Origin: Bretschneidera sinensis
Lineage: Eukaryota; Streptophyta; Magnoliopsida; Brassicales; Akaniaceae
DNA length: 64,000 nt
NCBI GenBank assembly: GCA_023935145.1
Contig: CM043697.1
Location: 43,730,501-43,794,500 of the forward strand
Direction of reading: 5' to 3'
Shown here: positions 53,955 through 64,000 of the stretch, piece by piece
Numbering within the stretch: position 1 is the first letter of the stretch
How the letters are laid out: every line of letters begins with the position of its first letter
Notes under the pieces: model-generated
The model's database searches: none
What the model was told of the DNA's origin: nothing
Seen by the model: only the letters and a program-made list of their open reading frames with translations
Program-made: the position numbers and the translations under genes

Positions 53955-56331
53955 TGTAACGACCCATCTCGAGTTGGCCACCCCCGAGACGGTGTCATCA
54001 CATTTTGAAGATCCCAGCACAACACCTATATCCAACAATAAAAATAAATAACACCAATAGAAAATTTTACATCAATCTTCAACCCTCATCAGGGGAGTTA
54101 CATCAATTTGATCTTTTAAACATTAAATACAACGTAAAATGCATGAATATCTACAAATAAATTTTTATTTTTTTTTCTCTTTAGTCTGAGGATGTTGACA
54201 CATACGTGACTTACAGAAAATGATTTCTTCTGAACCTCAACTCACCAAACTATTTGTCAAGCCTGCTACTTGAAAATCATTGTACAATGAGAAGTGAGCT
54301 TCACAAGCTCAGTGAATTAAATTTACTAAAAGTACTCATTTGTATAAACAGTCTTTTAATATTTAAAGCAATTTATATCTCATACACTTGATACTAACAC
54401 TCTACTATCACTGCACATGTCATAATATCCGTTCTCTATCATTCTTTTCCTCTTATTTATTAGTTCACCTCAAGACCATCAATTATCTCATAATTACCTC
54501 GTAATGAGATTCATATCATAAAATCTACTATTTAGATAGTTCTTATCACCATGACTGTCTCTCTGTGAAACTCATCCATCTATAAATAAATTCATAATAA
54601 CACACCACACCTCAGCATTTCAATAATCTTATCACCGTAATTGTCTCTCTTCGTGAGATTCATTTATCTATAATTAAATTCACAATAATATACAACACAT
54701 CAGTATTTCAATAATGCAAGCAATAATTAAAACCGATGAAATGCAATGAATACTTATGATGGGAACGTCTTCCCACCTGTCGACAGGTTATTATTATCTT
54801 AGACTGACCCCTTCCTTGTTCTTTATAGCTTATCACGGCTGTCACGAAAATTTATTTCCAGCACATACCGACTGTCACGGTGTCCCTTTTATTTCCAGCA
54901 TATACCAGCTGTCACGGTTGTTCCATTAGACCGGCCCTTTCTCGGTTCTTTCGGTTATATTATTAAATGCATATGCACAAGAACAAAAATATGAAATATG
55001 CATATAAACAGTAATATAAAACAACATATAAATTTAAAGCACTTATATTGGCTATCCTGATTATTCTCAAATTTATATAACAAAAATTTCACTAAATTCC
55101 TCTCATCCCCAAATAACATCAAATAATCCATTAAAGCTTGTCAAGATCCACTAAATTTCATCCCAAATCATGTCAAATCCTCCATCAAAACTTGTCAAGA
55201 TCCACTAAAACTCATCTCATCAAAATTCTTATTAAAACGTCAATATAACTCATCAAGAATTTCACTTATTGCTTTGATTATTAAGTCAACTTATTATTCT
55301 AAAAATATTACTTCTCTCCTAGAAATTTTCTACATGTCCAAAATTCATATCCTAATTATTAACCAAATTTTTATCTATCACCACAAAATAAATTAATAAT
55401 TTATTTTAATATTATCACTAAATTTTCATTTTTTTTATTTAGACTATTTAAAGTAAATCTAACTCACCACGTAGCTCTTAAAGCTACCCGTGGATCATCT
55501 CCTTACATTTTTCGTTTTTATCATAAATTTCCTCTAGTTGTAGATCGTCAACACCTGACATCGTATTTATATTAAATTTATAATTTATTCTTCAATTCGT
55601 TATAAACCACACACTTTGAAAATTCTCACTTTGAATTTAGGGAAACTTCATAAATGTCAGAAATTCAAAAATAAACATTATGTTATTACCTTATATTTTT
55701 CTGATAGCTTCTCGTGATTCCCTATGAAATTCCATAGTAAACCCCTTTAAAATTTTATTCTTTTGATATTTTTTTGGGTTCCCAAATGTTTAGAGAAATT
55801 GAGAAATCAAAAGAAAACGTAAACGAAAACGGTATGTATAATTATAAATTTACAATTACAAAGAGTGTATATATATATAAGCCACTGCTTGCTTTTAAAA
55901 ATATCTACAGCCCTCCCCCCAAAATCTTCCACGCAATTGCGGTGCTGGAGGGCCTGCATGTACAAGTTTTACACTTGTAAGCCATGCATAAAAATGCTTT
56001 CATTGTGCTGCCACGTTTTCAGCCTCTTCTTTTTTATTTTACTTTACTTTACTCTTTTTTTTTACTTTTTTTTTCTTACTTTGTCTTCCCCTGACTCTAT
56101 TGGATATCAAATGTTTTTTTAATTAAACTTTGTATTTATTATTTTTTTCTACTTGTTGGATGTCTAGATTTTTTTTTGTTTGTTTTTTATAAAAAAAAAC
56201 TTTTTTTTTCTTTTTTTTCAAAAGAATTATTTTATTCGATACTAATTCTTTCGTATGAATATATTATTTTAATTTTATGCCATATTTATTTAATTACTTA
56301 TTTGCCTTACTTTACAAATAAGAGTATTACA
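53955..56331 (-). repeat. Chr-B 5' LTR
   Basis: TGTAACGACCCATCTCG to AGAGTATTACA on the + strand; single copy of the unit that is triplicated in the 3' LTR; about 38-bp CGGCTGTCAC repeats at 54830-54930. Confidence 0.88.
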
Positions 56332-56336
56332 CTATT
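56332..56336. other. Target-site duplication of Chr-B, right copy (CTATT)
   Basis: Matches 47012-47016. Confidence 0.9.
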
Positions 56337-58092
56337 CCATTTTCATCCATCTTATTTCTAAATACCCATTTCGTTCTTATTATTGTTTGATTCTTAGATC
56401 TAGGAACTAGATTCCAAACACTATTTCTTTCAAATTGATTTATTTCTTCTTGCATTGCTATTATCTAATCATTATCCTTTTCAGCTTCAATAAATGTCTT
56501 AAGTTCAATTTGAGACAAAATAACCTACATAATTGCAAATATTTCTAATAGAGGAACGAGTTCTTACCCCTTGTGAAGGATCACCAATCACTTGATCAAT
56601 CGGGTGATAATTTACATACTTCCAATCTTTGGGAATACTATCCTCTTGTCGGCTTGTAGATGGTTGGTTCAATTTGAGAGTTTCCATCTCTTCATTTGTT
56701 TGAGGTAGACTCTCCTTTGGGTCAACAATGGGAGTAAGTGTTTCCGTTCTTGGAATAAAATCTGCATCATCATTGAAAGAAACTTTTCTACTACTAATTG
56801 GGTTAGACTCATCAAGAGTTACATGTACGGATTCTTCTACCACTAGAGTTTTTTTGTTGAAGAATCTATAAGCCTTGCTAGAGGTTGAATATCCTAAAAA
56901 TATCCCTTCATCGGTCTTAGAGTCAAATTTACCCAAGTTAGTTTTATTGTTATTTAGGATGAAGCATTTGCAACCAAATGTACGAAAATAGGAGATATTA
57001 GGTTTTCAACCTTTCCATAATTCATACGGAGTTTTATCAAGCATAGGCCTAATTAAAATTCTATTCAAGATATAGCATGAAGCGTTTGCTGCTTCAGCCC
57101 AAAAGTATTTTGGTAAACTATTTTTGCAAAGCATTGTTCTTGCAAATTCTTCTAGAGCTCTATTTTTTATCTCAACAACTCCATTTTGTTGAGGAGTTCT
57201 AGGAGCTGAAAAGTTGTGATCAATTCTATTTTCATCACAAAATTTTGAAAAACTTTGGTTTTCAAATTCTTTTCCATGATCACTTCTAATACTTGAAATA
57301 CAAATTCCTTTTTTCATTTTGAACCTTTTTGCAAAAGTTTTCGAATCCTTTGTAAGCTTCATCCTTATAAGCAATAAAAATAACAAAGATATATCTTGAA
57401 TAGTCATCAACAATAACAAGAGCATACTGATGGCCACTTAGACTAATGGCACTTATTGGACCAAATAAGTCCTTATGAAAAAGTTTCAATAGTCTAGTAG
57501 TTGAGACTACATTCTTTGATTTAAAAGAAATCCGAGTTTGTTTTCCCATTTGACAAGCATCACATACTTTGTCTTTTTCAAATTTTATTTTGGGAAGTCC
57601 AATGACTAAATCTTTTCTAGAAATGATTTTAAGCAAATTCATGTTCACATGACCAAGCCTTCTATGCCATAGCCATGGGTTTTCACTAAATGTGGGAAAA
57701 CATTTTCCATTTTCGAAATGCAATGATTTTAAATCAACTATATAGATATTTTCATGTCTATGGCCAACAAACTTGATTTTGTTACTCTTGATGTCTATAA
57801 CTAGACAATGAGAGGTTTCAAATGTGACTTTGTTGCCTTTGTCACAAAGTTGACTAATACTTAGTAAATTTGGATTAAGGCCTTGTACTAGTAATACATT
57901 ATCTATGGTTGAGAAATCATTACCAACTTTTCCATGCCTGATGATCTTTATTTTTGTGTTGTCTCCAATGGTGACAAGTCCACCATCTCTTTGAGTTAGC
58001 TCCTTGAATACACTTTTATCATCGGTCATGTGTTTTGAGCATCCACTATCAAGGTACCAACAGTTACCTTTTTCCTTGGTGTGGAGACATAT
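56332..58092 (-). pseudogene. pol: Sire-3 pol 5' part: protease, integrase, start of RT
   Basis: Follows the gag stop in frame. Protease WYLDSGCSKHMTDDKS with intact DSG; WHRRLGHVNMN and CDACQMGKQ; integrase SDHGKEF and NGVVEIKNR with DD35E retained (R/K after E changed to I). Breaks: a shift near 57300, a stop near 57005, and a shift near 56505. RT N-terminus is cut at the Chr-B target. Confidence 0.85.
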
Positions 58093-60164
58093 TTACATCA
58101 CACAAGGGTACACAATGGCATTTTTAGGTACTTAAAATTTCTTGGGTCCTTTGGGGTTAGTCCTTGAAAATACGGTTCCTTTTGGAACCCATACTTTCTT
58201 AACAGCATATGGTGATCTATAGACATGTTGATAATTCACAATCCGAGGATGATAGTTATTGAAATTTCTAGGAGTATTTAGTTGTGCATGCCTATAATGC
58301 TTAGGATATGAGTTCCTAGGATACATGTTTATAATGTGAGGAATATGAATATACATGTTATATCCAGAAAATGTATGAAGATGATTCTAGGATACATGTT
58401 TGCATTTTCATGAGTATGCATATTATTTCTAGAATAACCATGATAGTAATTTCTAGGATATGCTTGTGCAGGATGCAAGTTTTGATTATGCATATTGTTT
58501 CTAGGATGCACATGATGGTTATTCTTAGGATGTGTATAAGCATTTCTTGAATGAGCATACATATAAGCATGAGTATTTCTAGGATTTTTCATTTTTGTAT
58601 ATGCACTAGAATTTGCATTTCTAGACATGCTAGCATTCATTGAGGGTGTGTTTTTGACCTTGCTAGTGATCTTTGAAGTAGAGGCTTCATTCATACAAGA
58701 GGCTTTCATGAATAAGCTCTCTTTTGATTTTTGCTTGCCTAATGGAGAGTATCCTAACCCGGATTTTCCTCCACTTAATCTTTGGCAAGAAAGTACTTCA
58801 TCAAGCTTTTCTTTTCCAATCATGAGTCTAGATATAGTGCCATTCTATTCTAATATCTTATTCTTTAAGTTTTCATTTTCATCTTTTAGGAAATCTTGAG
58901 AAGAATCATAAAGCAATGAAGATAGTTTATCTTTTTCTTCTCTTAGACTTATCATTTCTTTAGAAAGAGATGATACCTCTTTCTTAAGAGTTGAGTTCCT
59001 ATAATTTAATTTCTTCAATTCATCATGCATTTCATTTATGACTTCTAACAATTCTTCACTACTACTAACAATGTTATTTTTAGTAGAGGGAGAAGATAAT
59101 ACCTCATTTTCATCATCAATTGCCATAAGGCATAGGTTGGCAATTTCCTCATATTCGACTTCTTTATCCGAGGATTCTTCTTCTTAATCATCACTCCAAG
59201 TAGTTGCAATCATAGCTTTCTTCTTGAAGCTCCTGTATGGTTTGCTTGTAACCATACAATCGGCCCTGATGTGATCGGGCTTCTCGCATCCATAGCACAC
59301 AAGTGGTTCCCTTTATGAAGTGGGATCTTTTGTGTCAGATTTCTTGCTTTTCTTCAAGAACCTATGAAACCGTTTGGTGATTAAAGCCATCTCACCATCT
59401 TTTGCGCTACTTTTCGCTTCTTCTTCTTAGTCCTCTTCTCTGTTACATGTAGAGGCTTTGAGAGCAGTCACCTTTTTCTTCTTCTCATCACCATTGACAA
59501 TGGGATTCATTTCTTCTATCTCATATGTCAACAATGACCCAAGAAGTGTCTCGACATCAAGTTTGTCGAGATCTTTAACCTCCGTGATGGCCGTCTTCTT
59601 TGCTTTCCAAGTGAGTGGCAAAGATCTTAAGATTTTTTTTGTTAGTTCAAACTCCTCGATGTTCCTACCAAGAAGCTTCAAACCATTAACAATAGTTATG
59701 AAACGTGAGTGCATTTGAGAAATTGTTTCATTATGAGACATTTTAAAAGATTCATATTCAGATACTAGCATATAGATTTTTGATTTTTTAACCTCACTAG
59801 TTCCTTCATATGTAACTTGCAATTTATCCCATATCTCCTTAGCCAAAACACATGCAGAGATTTTATTGTGTTCAGATATATCTAAAGCACAATGTAAAAT
59901 ACTTGTGGCTTTACTATTGAGAGACATCATTCTATAATCCTCATCATTGTACTCAGTTTTGAGTTTAGGCATTGTATGATTGATTTCTCCAATAGTTATT
60001 TCCTTTGAAGGAATTCTAGGTCCCTCTTCAATGACTCTCCATAGATTATAATCTTGTCCTTCGACAAAGATTCTCATCTTGTTTTCCCAATAGTTATAGT
60101 TGGAGCCATTGAACAAATGAGGCCTAGTGTATGAGTGTCCCTCAGAATAGTTATTTGCAGCCAT
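58093..60164 (-). pseudogene. gag: Sire-3 gag
   Basis: ATG at 60164 (MAANNYSEGHSYTRPHLFNG), the same start as Sire-1. Copia gag domain (YNYWENKMRIF, YNLWRVIEEGP, KIYMLVSEYESF) open to 59427; a stop follows in the Glu-rich stretch. Zinc knuckle region at about 59270 readable as CYGCEKPDHIRADC across a frame with a stop. Coiled-coil part 59126-58845, His/Asn/Tyr-rich tail 58823-58329 with a shift near 58380. It ends at the conserved stop position (TAA, 58093-58095) after IVYPCVM. Confidence 0.82.
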
Positions 60165-60205
60165 CAGATCAACTCAAGGATATTAAGCCTAAAATTGAGA
60201 ACAAG

Positions 60206-60217
60206 GCTCTGATACCA
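60206..60217 (-). other. Primer-binding site of Sire-3 (tRNA-Met type)
   Basis: TGGTATCAGAGC on the minus strand, two bases from the 5' LTR. Confidence 0.92.
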
Positions 60218-60219
60218 AT

Positions 60220-61380
60220 TGTAGACTGAGGTTTCAATCCAAGAGGGGGGTGAATTGGGTTTTTAAAAACTTTTGCTAATTAAACACAAGTTTATAAAAA
60301 CAGATAAACCCACAAGCATGTAAACAAACAATGTGCAGTAAACAAAGGAGTTTAAAGAATAGAGGATGCAAACTCAGTTTATAGTGGTTTGGCAATATCA
60401 GATTCGTTCTGACCCTACGTCCACTCTCTTCAAAGAACCTCATTGAAGTAATCCACTAAGAAACTTAGTCATGCAACTTCACGGGTGTTGCACAAACCTT
60501 ACAATCAATCCCTTCCTCTTGGAAACAAAATCTCTTCCTCTCGGAAGCTAATCCCTTTACAATAAATGCTGTAAAGTAAATGGTAGAGAGACAATAATGA
60601 AAACTTATACAACTGAATAATATCTCTCTTTCAAGGTAAAGCTTGAAGAATGACTCAACAATAAATATTTCAAAGCTTTTTGTATATCAATGAGTAAAAA
60701 CTTGATTGAATGTGTAATCTCTTCTATTGAAATGCTCAATAGAGTGGGTTTAAATAGCCTTGATGTAATATGACCGCTTTGTACTGTTATGGTACGATTT
60801 GGTGCAATTTGTGCTAAAATCTCGCGTTTCAACAGTCATATTTTTTTTGAATTACCAATCGACTGGGTCAGGTGAAAAGTCTCACCTTTAAGGCTATGAC
60901 TGGTACCAGTCGACTGGGGACTTTCTGTCCAAAGTACCAGTCGACTGGGTTGTTCTTACCAATCGACTGGGGATTGTCTGTCCAAAACACCAGTCGACTG
61001 GTACGAAGCATCTAGTCAACTTTGGGCACACCGTCCAAAACACCAGTCTTTTGGTGTAAGTACCCAGTCAACTGGGTTATCTTTCAACCCAGTTTTTCAT
61101 TCTTTTAAAAGGTTTTGATTTTAAAATGTTAGTTTTTAAAATGATTTTTCAAAAGGAGCCATTGGACAAGCTTATTACCTAAACAAGTGAGATTTATAAC
61201 TTGTTTAAATAGCTTGTCCCTATACTAGATCTTCTATCTTGACTTGGTGTTTGATTCGGGTTGAGTTCTTGCACTTTGATTTCTGGTTATATACTTTTAT
61301 CACTTAATACATTTAGATAGCACTGTTAGTATAATAAGAGTTGTGTTTTGTCATCATTAAAATATAGGTGGGGGTCAACA
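60220..61380 (-). repeat. Sire-3 5' LTR
   Basis: TGTAGACTGAGG to GGGGGTCAACA on the + strand, followed by GTTAT. Two VNTR units (60510-60556) against four in the 3' LTR. Confidence 0.92.
60855..61074 (-). repeat. CCAGTCGACTGG palindrome cluster, Sire-3 5' LTR
   Basis: About eight units. The first unit of the 3' LTR cluster is missing here, and two units have decayed (CTAGTCAACTTTG, CCAGTCTTTTGG). Confidence 0.88.
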
Positions 61381-61385
61381 GTTAT
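61381..61385. other. Target-site duplication of Sire-3, right copy (GTTAT)
   Basis: Matches 41978-41982. Confidence 0.9.
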
Positions 61386-62177
61386 ATATTATGGGTTTGA
61401 TATCATTAAGTTTCCCAAGAGATTTGGAACCTAGTGGTGATTCAAGCTAAATTGAAAAAGCCCAAACGAATGATGAAGTTTTCCCGTGACATGGATCTCT
61501 CCACCTGATCCTTAGGCCTTCAGGCACATTCATTTTAGATTTCTTGGGTTAAGGCCCAATCACCACTAGTTTCTTTTGTGGGCTCCTTAATGAGGTCAAA
61601 CTAACAAGACTTAACTAAGATAAAATCCACTATTTTGGGCTAACCTAGACCCATCATTGAGTTTAATTTATTTGATTGTGATGTAATCGAAACAAACACT
61701 AAATTTCCAAACATGTTATCAAGCAAATTGATTTTATCTTTTTTCTAACATATGAGGTGAAGGCAAACACATACAAGCAAGAAAAAATGGATAAAAAAAA
61801 AAAGGTCCCTGTCCTAGATGGAAAGGTTCTAGGGTTTGCTTAACAAAGGGTAGGCTCGTCTTATAACTCAGGTGGGCTCAGGTAACCCATAGCTAGAAAG
61901 ATGCTATCATGCTCCTTTAGTGGCCTAAAAAGTGGACCACAAGAGTACAAACACGTTTGGAAAACCTTCGTTACACAGATAAGAACCAAAAAGAGCTTAT
62001 CCCACACCAAAGGCTGACGATAAGCAAATAGGGCCACACCAGAACCAAGAGGAAACGAGTCCCCCAATTTACTCCGTCGAGAGCAAAGGGTAAGTGCTAG
62101 TGTGCAAAGTGAAGTATGAAATAATAACTTGAATTAAAATTTCAAAAGATTTCCAAGAAATACTTTAAGGTTAAATC
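61386..62177 (-). other. Tat-B 5' leader, second tandem unit and PBS-proximal part
   Basis: 61386 to about 61720 repeats the 41590-41960 unit (TCATTTTAGATTTCTTGGGT shared). 61740-62170 is unique, non-coding leader sequence. No ORF that I would support. Confidence 0.6.
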
Positions 62178-62195
62178 TCCCCAGTAGAGTCACCA
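62178..62195 (-). other. Primer-binding site of Tat-B (tRNA-Arg-like)
   Basis: The minus strand reads TGGTGACTCTACTGGGGA, close to the tRNA-Arg-type PBS known in Tat/Ogre elements (TGGCGACTC...CTGGGGA), two bases from the LTR. Confidence 0.75.
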
Positions 62196-62197
62196 AC

Positions 62198-64000
62198 TGT
62201 ATGTACCGCTCTTTTCCGTCTAAGACCCATGCATCCAGTTCATTACCTAAGGCCACTCCCCTTAAAGAATGTGGATATGGCGAGGATATAGATTACGATG
62301 AGTAGGCATATGGAAATGAGTGAAACCTACCAAGTCTAATACAAACCCTTTATAAGTAGTAAGGAGGCTCCTGTGATGGGTGCGCTTTTAAAGTATTAGA
62401 CAATAGACCATTTGTCATCCAAGAACAAAGCAAAGATGACGGGTAAGGAGCTGCCATTTGACCTTGAAGGGGGCCAAATCCCTTATCATTGGTCTACATG
62501 AGAAATTACAAACCTCGAGAGATTTGGGTGCAAAAAAGTGAGGATTTAAAGCACTCTCCCTTACCTAGACCCAAGTCTGGCCCTTTGTGTTTCAAGAAAA
62601 TTAATTAAAATATTGATTATACACTACTAATAAAACCAAACATGTATTTTGCAATTTTTATGCAAACAAAGCAACATAAAGTATTAACTTTCAAGTAATG
62701 CGGTAAAAGTAAATATATAAAGGAAATAAATTGCTTTGACTATGAAGAAAAAATTATTAAAACTACTTGAAAAGTGTGGATGATAAGTAAATTAGAGTGC
62801 GTGCATTTAAACTAGATGGATTAATTTTGTAAGTTAAACTAGATGGATTGAGACTAAATTATTTTAAACTAGATGAATTGAACTTAAAGACTAAATTGAA
62901 TGAATTAAACTAAGCTACTTTACACTAGACAAGTTAAAAAAATAGGAATTAAGCTAGATAGATTTAAACTAAACTACCTTAAAGACGAGATTCAAAATAA
63001 CTAGTAACTAGTAACATTTTTAATGGACCAAAGGGGGCCCAAATTTAACAAGGACTAAGAGGCCCAAAATTCTTCTTAAAGAATTAAAGTTCATAGGTAA
63101 TTAATGAGAACTTAAAGTAAAACACCTAAATTAAAGAACATAAAAAATATTAAGGTACTAAACTAAAGGAAAGAACATTAAAACTATCATTAACTTAACA
63201 TTGCATTTAACGAAGAGACTACTACATATGACTAGTAGCTAACTAAAGAAAGAAATATAACTAGTGAAAGAGAAAATGCTAAGAAACTAGTAAGTATCTT
63301 AAGAGGAAACTTTCTAAGTGAGCTAAATTAATCTAGTCTATTTTCAAAGTGGTTTAAACACATGAATCATGCTAGTGATTTATTTTGCAAAAAGTATAAG
63401 CTTAACCAACCTTCTTTGGCAAAGAAAAATGTTCACGTGCGAGGATTACCTCGAAGATCCATGTGCTCTTGTGGACTTAGTGAAGTTGGAAGAATGATTT
63501 GAATGAAGATTAGAAGACCAAAAAAATAAATGGGTGACCGAAAATGATAAAGAACTCTCACTAGTTCTTCTTTTGTGCTTCACTCTTTGCTCTTTTCTCA
63601 CATTCCTTGAACACTCTTTTCTCTTTTTTATATTTTTTTCTTTGATCTTCTTATTCTTCTCTATTTTCCATTCTTTTCTCACTTCTTTTTTTATCTCTTT
63701 TCTCTCTTTTTTGCATTACTTTGTCTTAGTGTTGTGTTGGTTTCTTTGTGTTAGCAAAAGGGAGGTATTTATAGGAGGAGTAAAGGATGGCCAAGATATT
63801 TAAAAAAAAAGGCAAAATAATGGTTGAAAATAAGGTGCATGGCTGGTCATATAGGGAAGGGGAAAAGTAGTTTCAACTTTTGAGATGAAAAATGTGTCTC
63901 ATTTTTGGGGTGTAAAGGTAGGGCTAGAGAAGTGAGGTGTGGTAAACTAAGTGAAAAGTGAGAGAAAATACTTTTAGGTGGCTGGACATGGAAAAGAGGG
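62198..64000 (-). repeat. Tat-B 5' LTR, partial (continues beyond the window)
   Basis: Matches 1876 to about 4590 without the solo LTR. Starts TGTATGTACCGCTC on the + strand; minus-strand TATAAATA at 63766-63773. Runs off the window end. Confidence 0.82.
63766..63773 (-). promoter_or_regulatory. TATA box of the Tat-B 5' LTR
   Basis: TATAAATA on the minus strand, equivalent to 4364-4371. Transcription toward lower coordinates would start about 30 bp to the left. Confidence 0.55.

Larger units (their letters stand above)
47017..56331 (-). mobile_element. Chr-B: Ty3/gypsy chromovirus, minus strand, in Sire-3
   Basis: 9.3 kb, TSD CTATT, LTRs 47017-49581 and 53955-56331. The inner edge of the right LTR has a tRNA-Met-type PBS on the minus strand; the inner edge of the left LTR reads (minus) AATTTCGGGGACAAAATTTT and a G-rich tract, which is the typical sequence before the 3' LTR of Tekay/Galadriel-type chromoviruses. 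Coding sequence is strongly degraded. Confidence 0.85.
41983..61380 (-). mobile_element. Sire-3: Ty1/copia Sirevirus, minus strand, interrupted by Chr-B
   Basis: TSD GTTAT, two LTRs (41983-43223 and 60220-61380), PBS, gag, pol in two parts, and ORF3. Without Chr-B it is about 10.1 kb, as Sire-2. Coding regions carry several shifts. Confidence 0.92.
1876..64000 (-). mobile_element. Tat-B: Tat/Ogre-lineage Ty3/gypsy element, minus strand, host of most insertions, right end outside window
   Basis: Two copies of one large LTR (1876-5650 and 62198 to the window end) bracket the window. A polypurine tract lies inside the left copy and a tRNA-Arg-like PBS inside the right copy, so the element reads on the minus strand with its 5' end at the right. 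Its own remaining sequence is about 5651-7010, 40745-41982 and 61386-62197 plus the LTRs; everything else is later insertions. The left target flank is ACGGT at 1871-1875; the matching right flank is not visible. The complete pol is missing, probably lost in one large deletion. Confidence 0.75.

Overview
This window is plant nuclear DNA made almost wholly of nested LTR retrotransposons. I see no host protein-coding gene, rRNA or tRNA gene. The families (Ty1/copia Sirevirus; Ty3/gypsy Tat/Ogre, Athila and chromovirus), the AT-rich sequence and the nesting depth suggest repeat-rich, probably pericentromeric heterochromatin of a flowering plant, most likely a eudicot. I cannot name the species.

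Element names used here. Tat-A (+) is the outermost host: an LTR-like stretch (1-1440) fused to a Tat RT/RNase H fragment (1441-1875). Tat-B (-) is inserted in Tat-A at 1876 and runs off the right edge. It consists of its 3' LTR (1876-5650, carrying a Copia solo LTR at 2630-3521), a 3' internal region with an antisense extra ORF (5651 to about 7010), a gag remnant (40745-41407), a 5' leader (41408-41982 plus 61386-62197), a PBS and a partial 5' LTR (62198-64000). Ath-A (-) is a 5'-truncated Athila inside Tat-B (about 7011-38872). Sire-1 (+, 7623-24741, TSD ATTAC) sits in the Ath-A LTR. Ath-B (+, 12915-19773), an Athila without RT/RNase H/integrase, sits in the Sire-1 RT gene. Sire-2 (-, 27226-37330, TSD CAACT) sits in the Ath-A 3' region and is the best preserved element. 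Chr-A (38873 to about 40744) is a chromovirus LTR fragment at a deletion scar. Sire-3 (-, 41983-61380, TSD GTTAT) sits in the Tat-B leader. Chr-B (-, 47017-56331, TSD CTATT) sits in the Sire-3 RT gene.

The three Sirevirus copies belong to one family and are the most interesting part. Each has a gag, an in-frame stop exactly at the gag/pol junction, a pol (protease, integrase, RT, RNase H), and a third ORF of about 412 codons in the position where some Sireviruses carry an env-like gene. That ORF resembles the 'putative plant transposon protein' domain rather than an envelope. Each copy carries three clusters of the 12-bp palindrome CCAGTCGACTGG: one upstream of the TATA box in each LTR, and one between RNase H and ORF3, directly followed by a TATA-like box about 200 bp upstream of the ORF3 start. 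This suggests a duplicated promoter module driving both the genomic RNA and a separate ORF3 transcript, and is my main candidate for an undescribed system.

Other notable points: Ath-B is flanked by a roughly 187-bp direct duplication of its target instead of the usual 5 bp; an antisense DUF7745-like ORF and a 24-bp coding minisatellite lie next to the Tat-B 3' LTR; and hairpin-forming VNTRs in the Sirevirus LTRs differ in copy number even between the two LTRs of one element. All boundaries and homology calls were made by eye; no database search or alignment was run.
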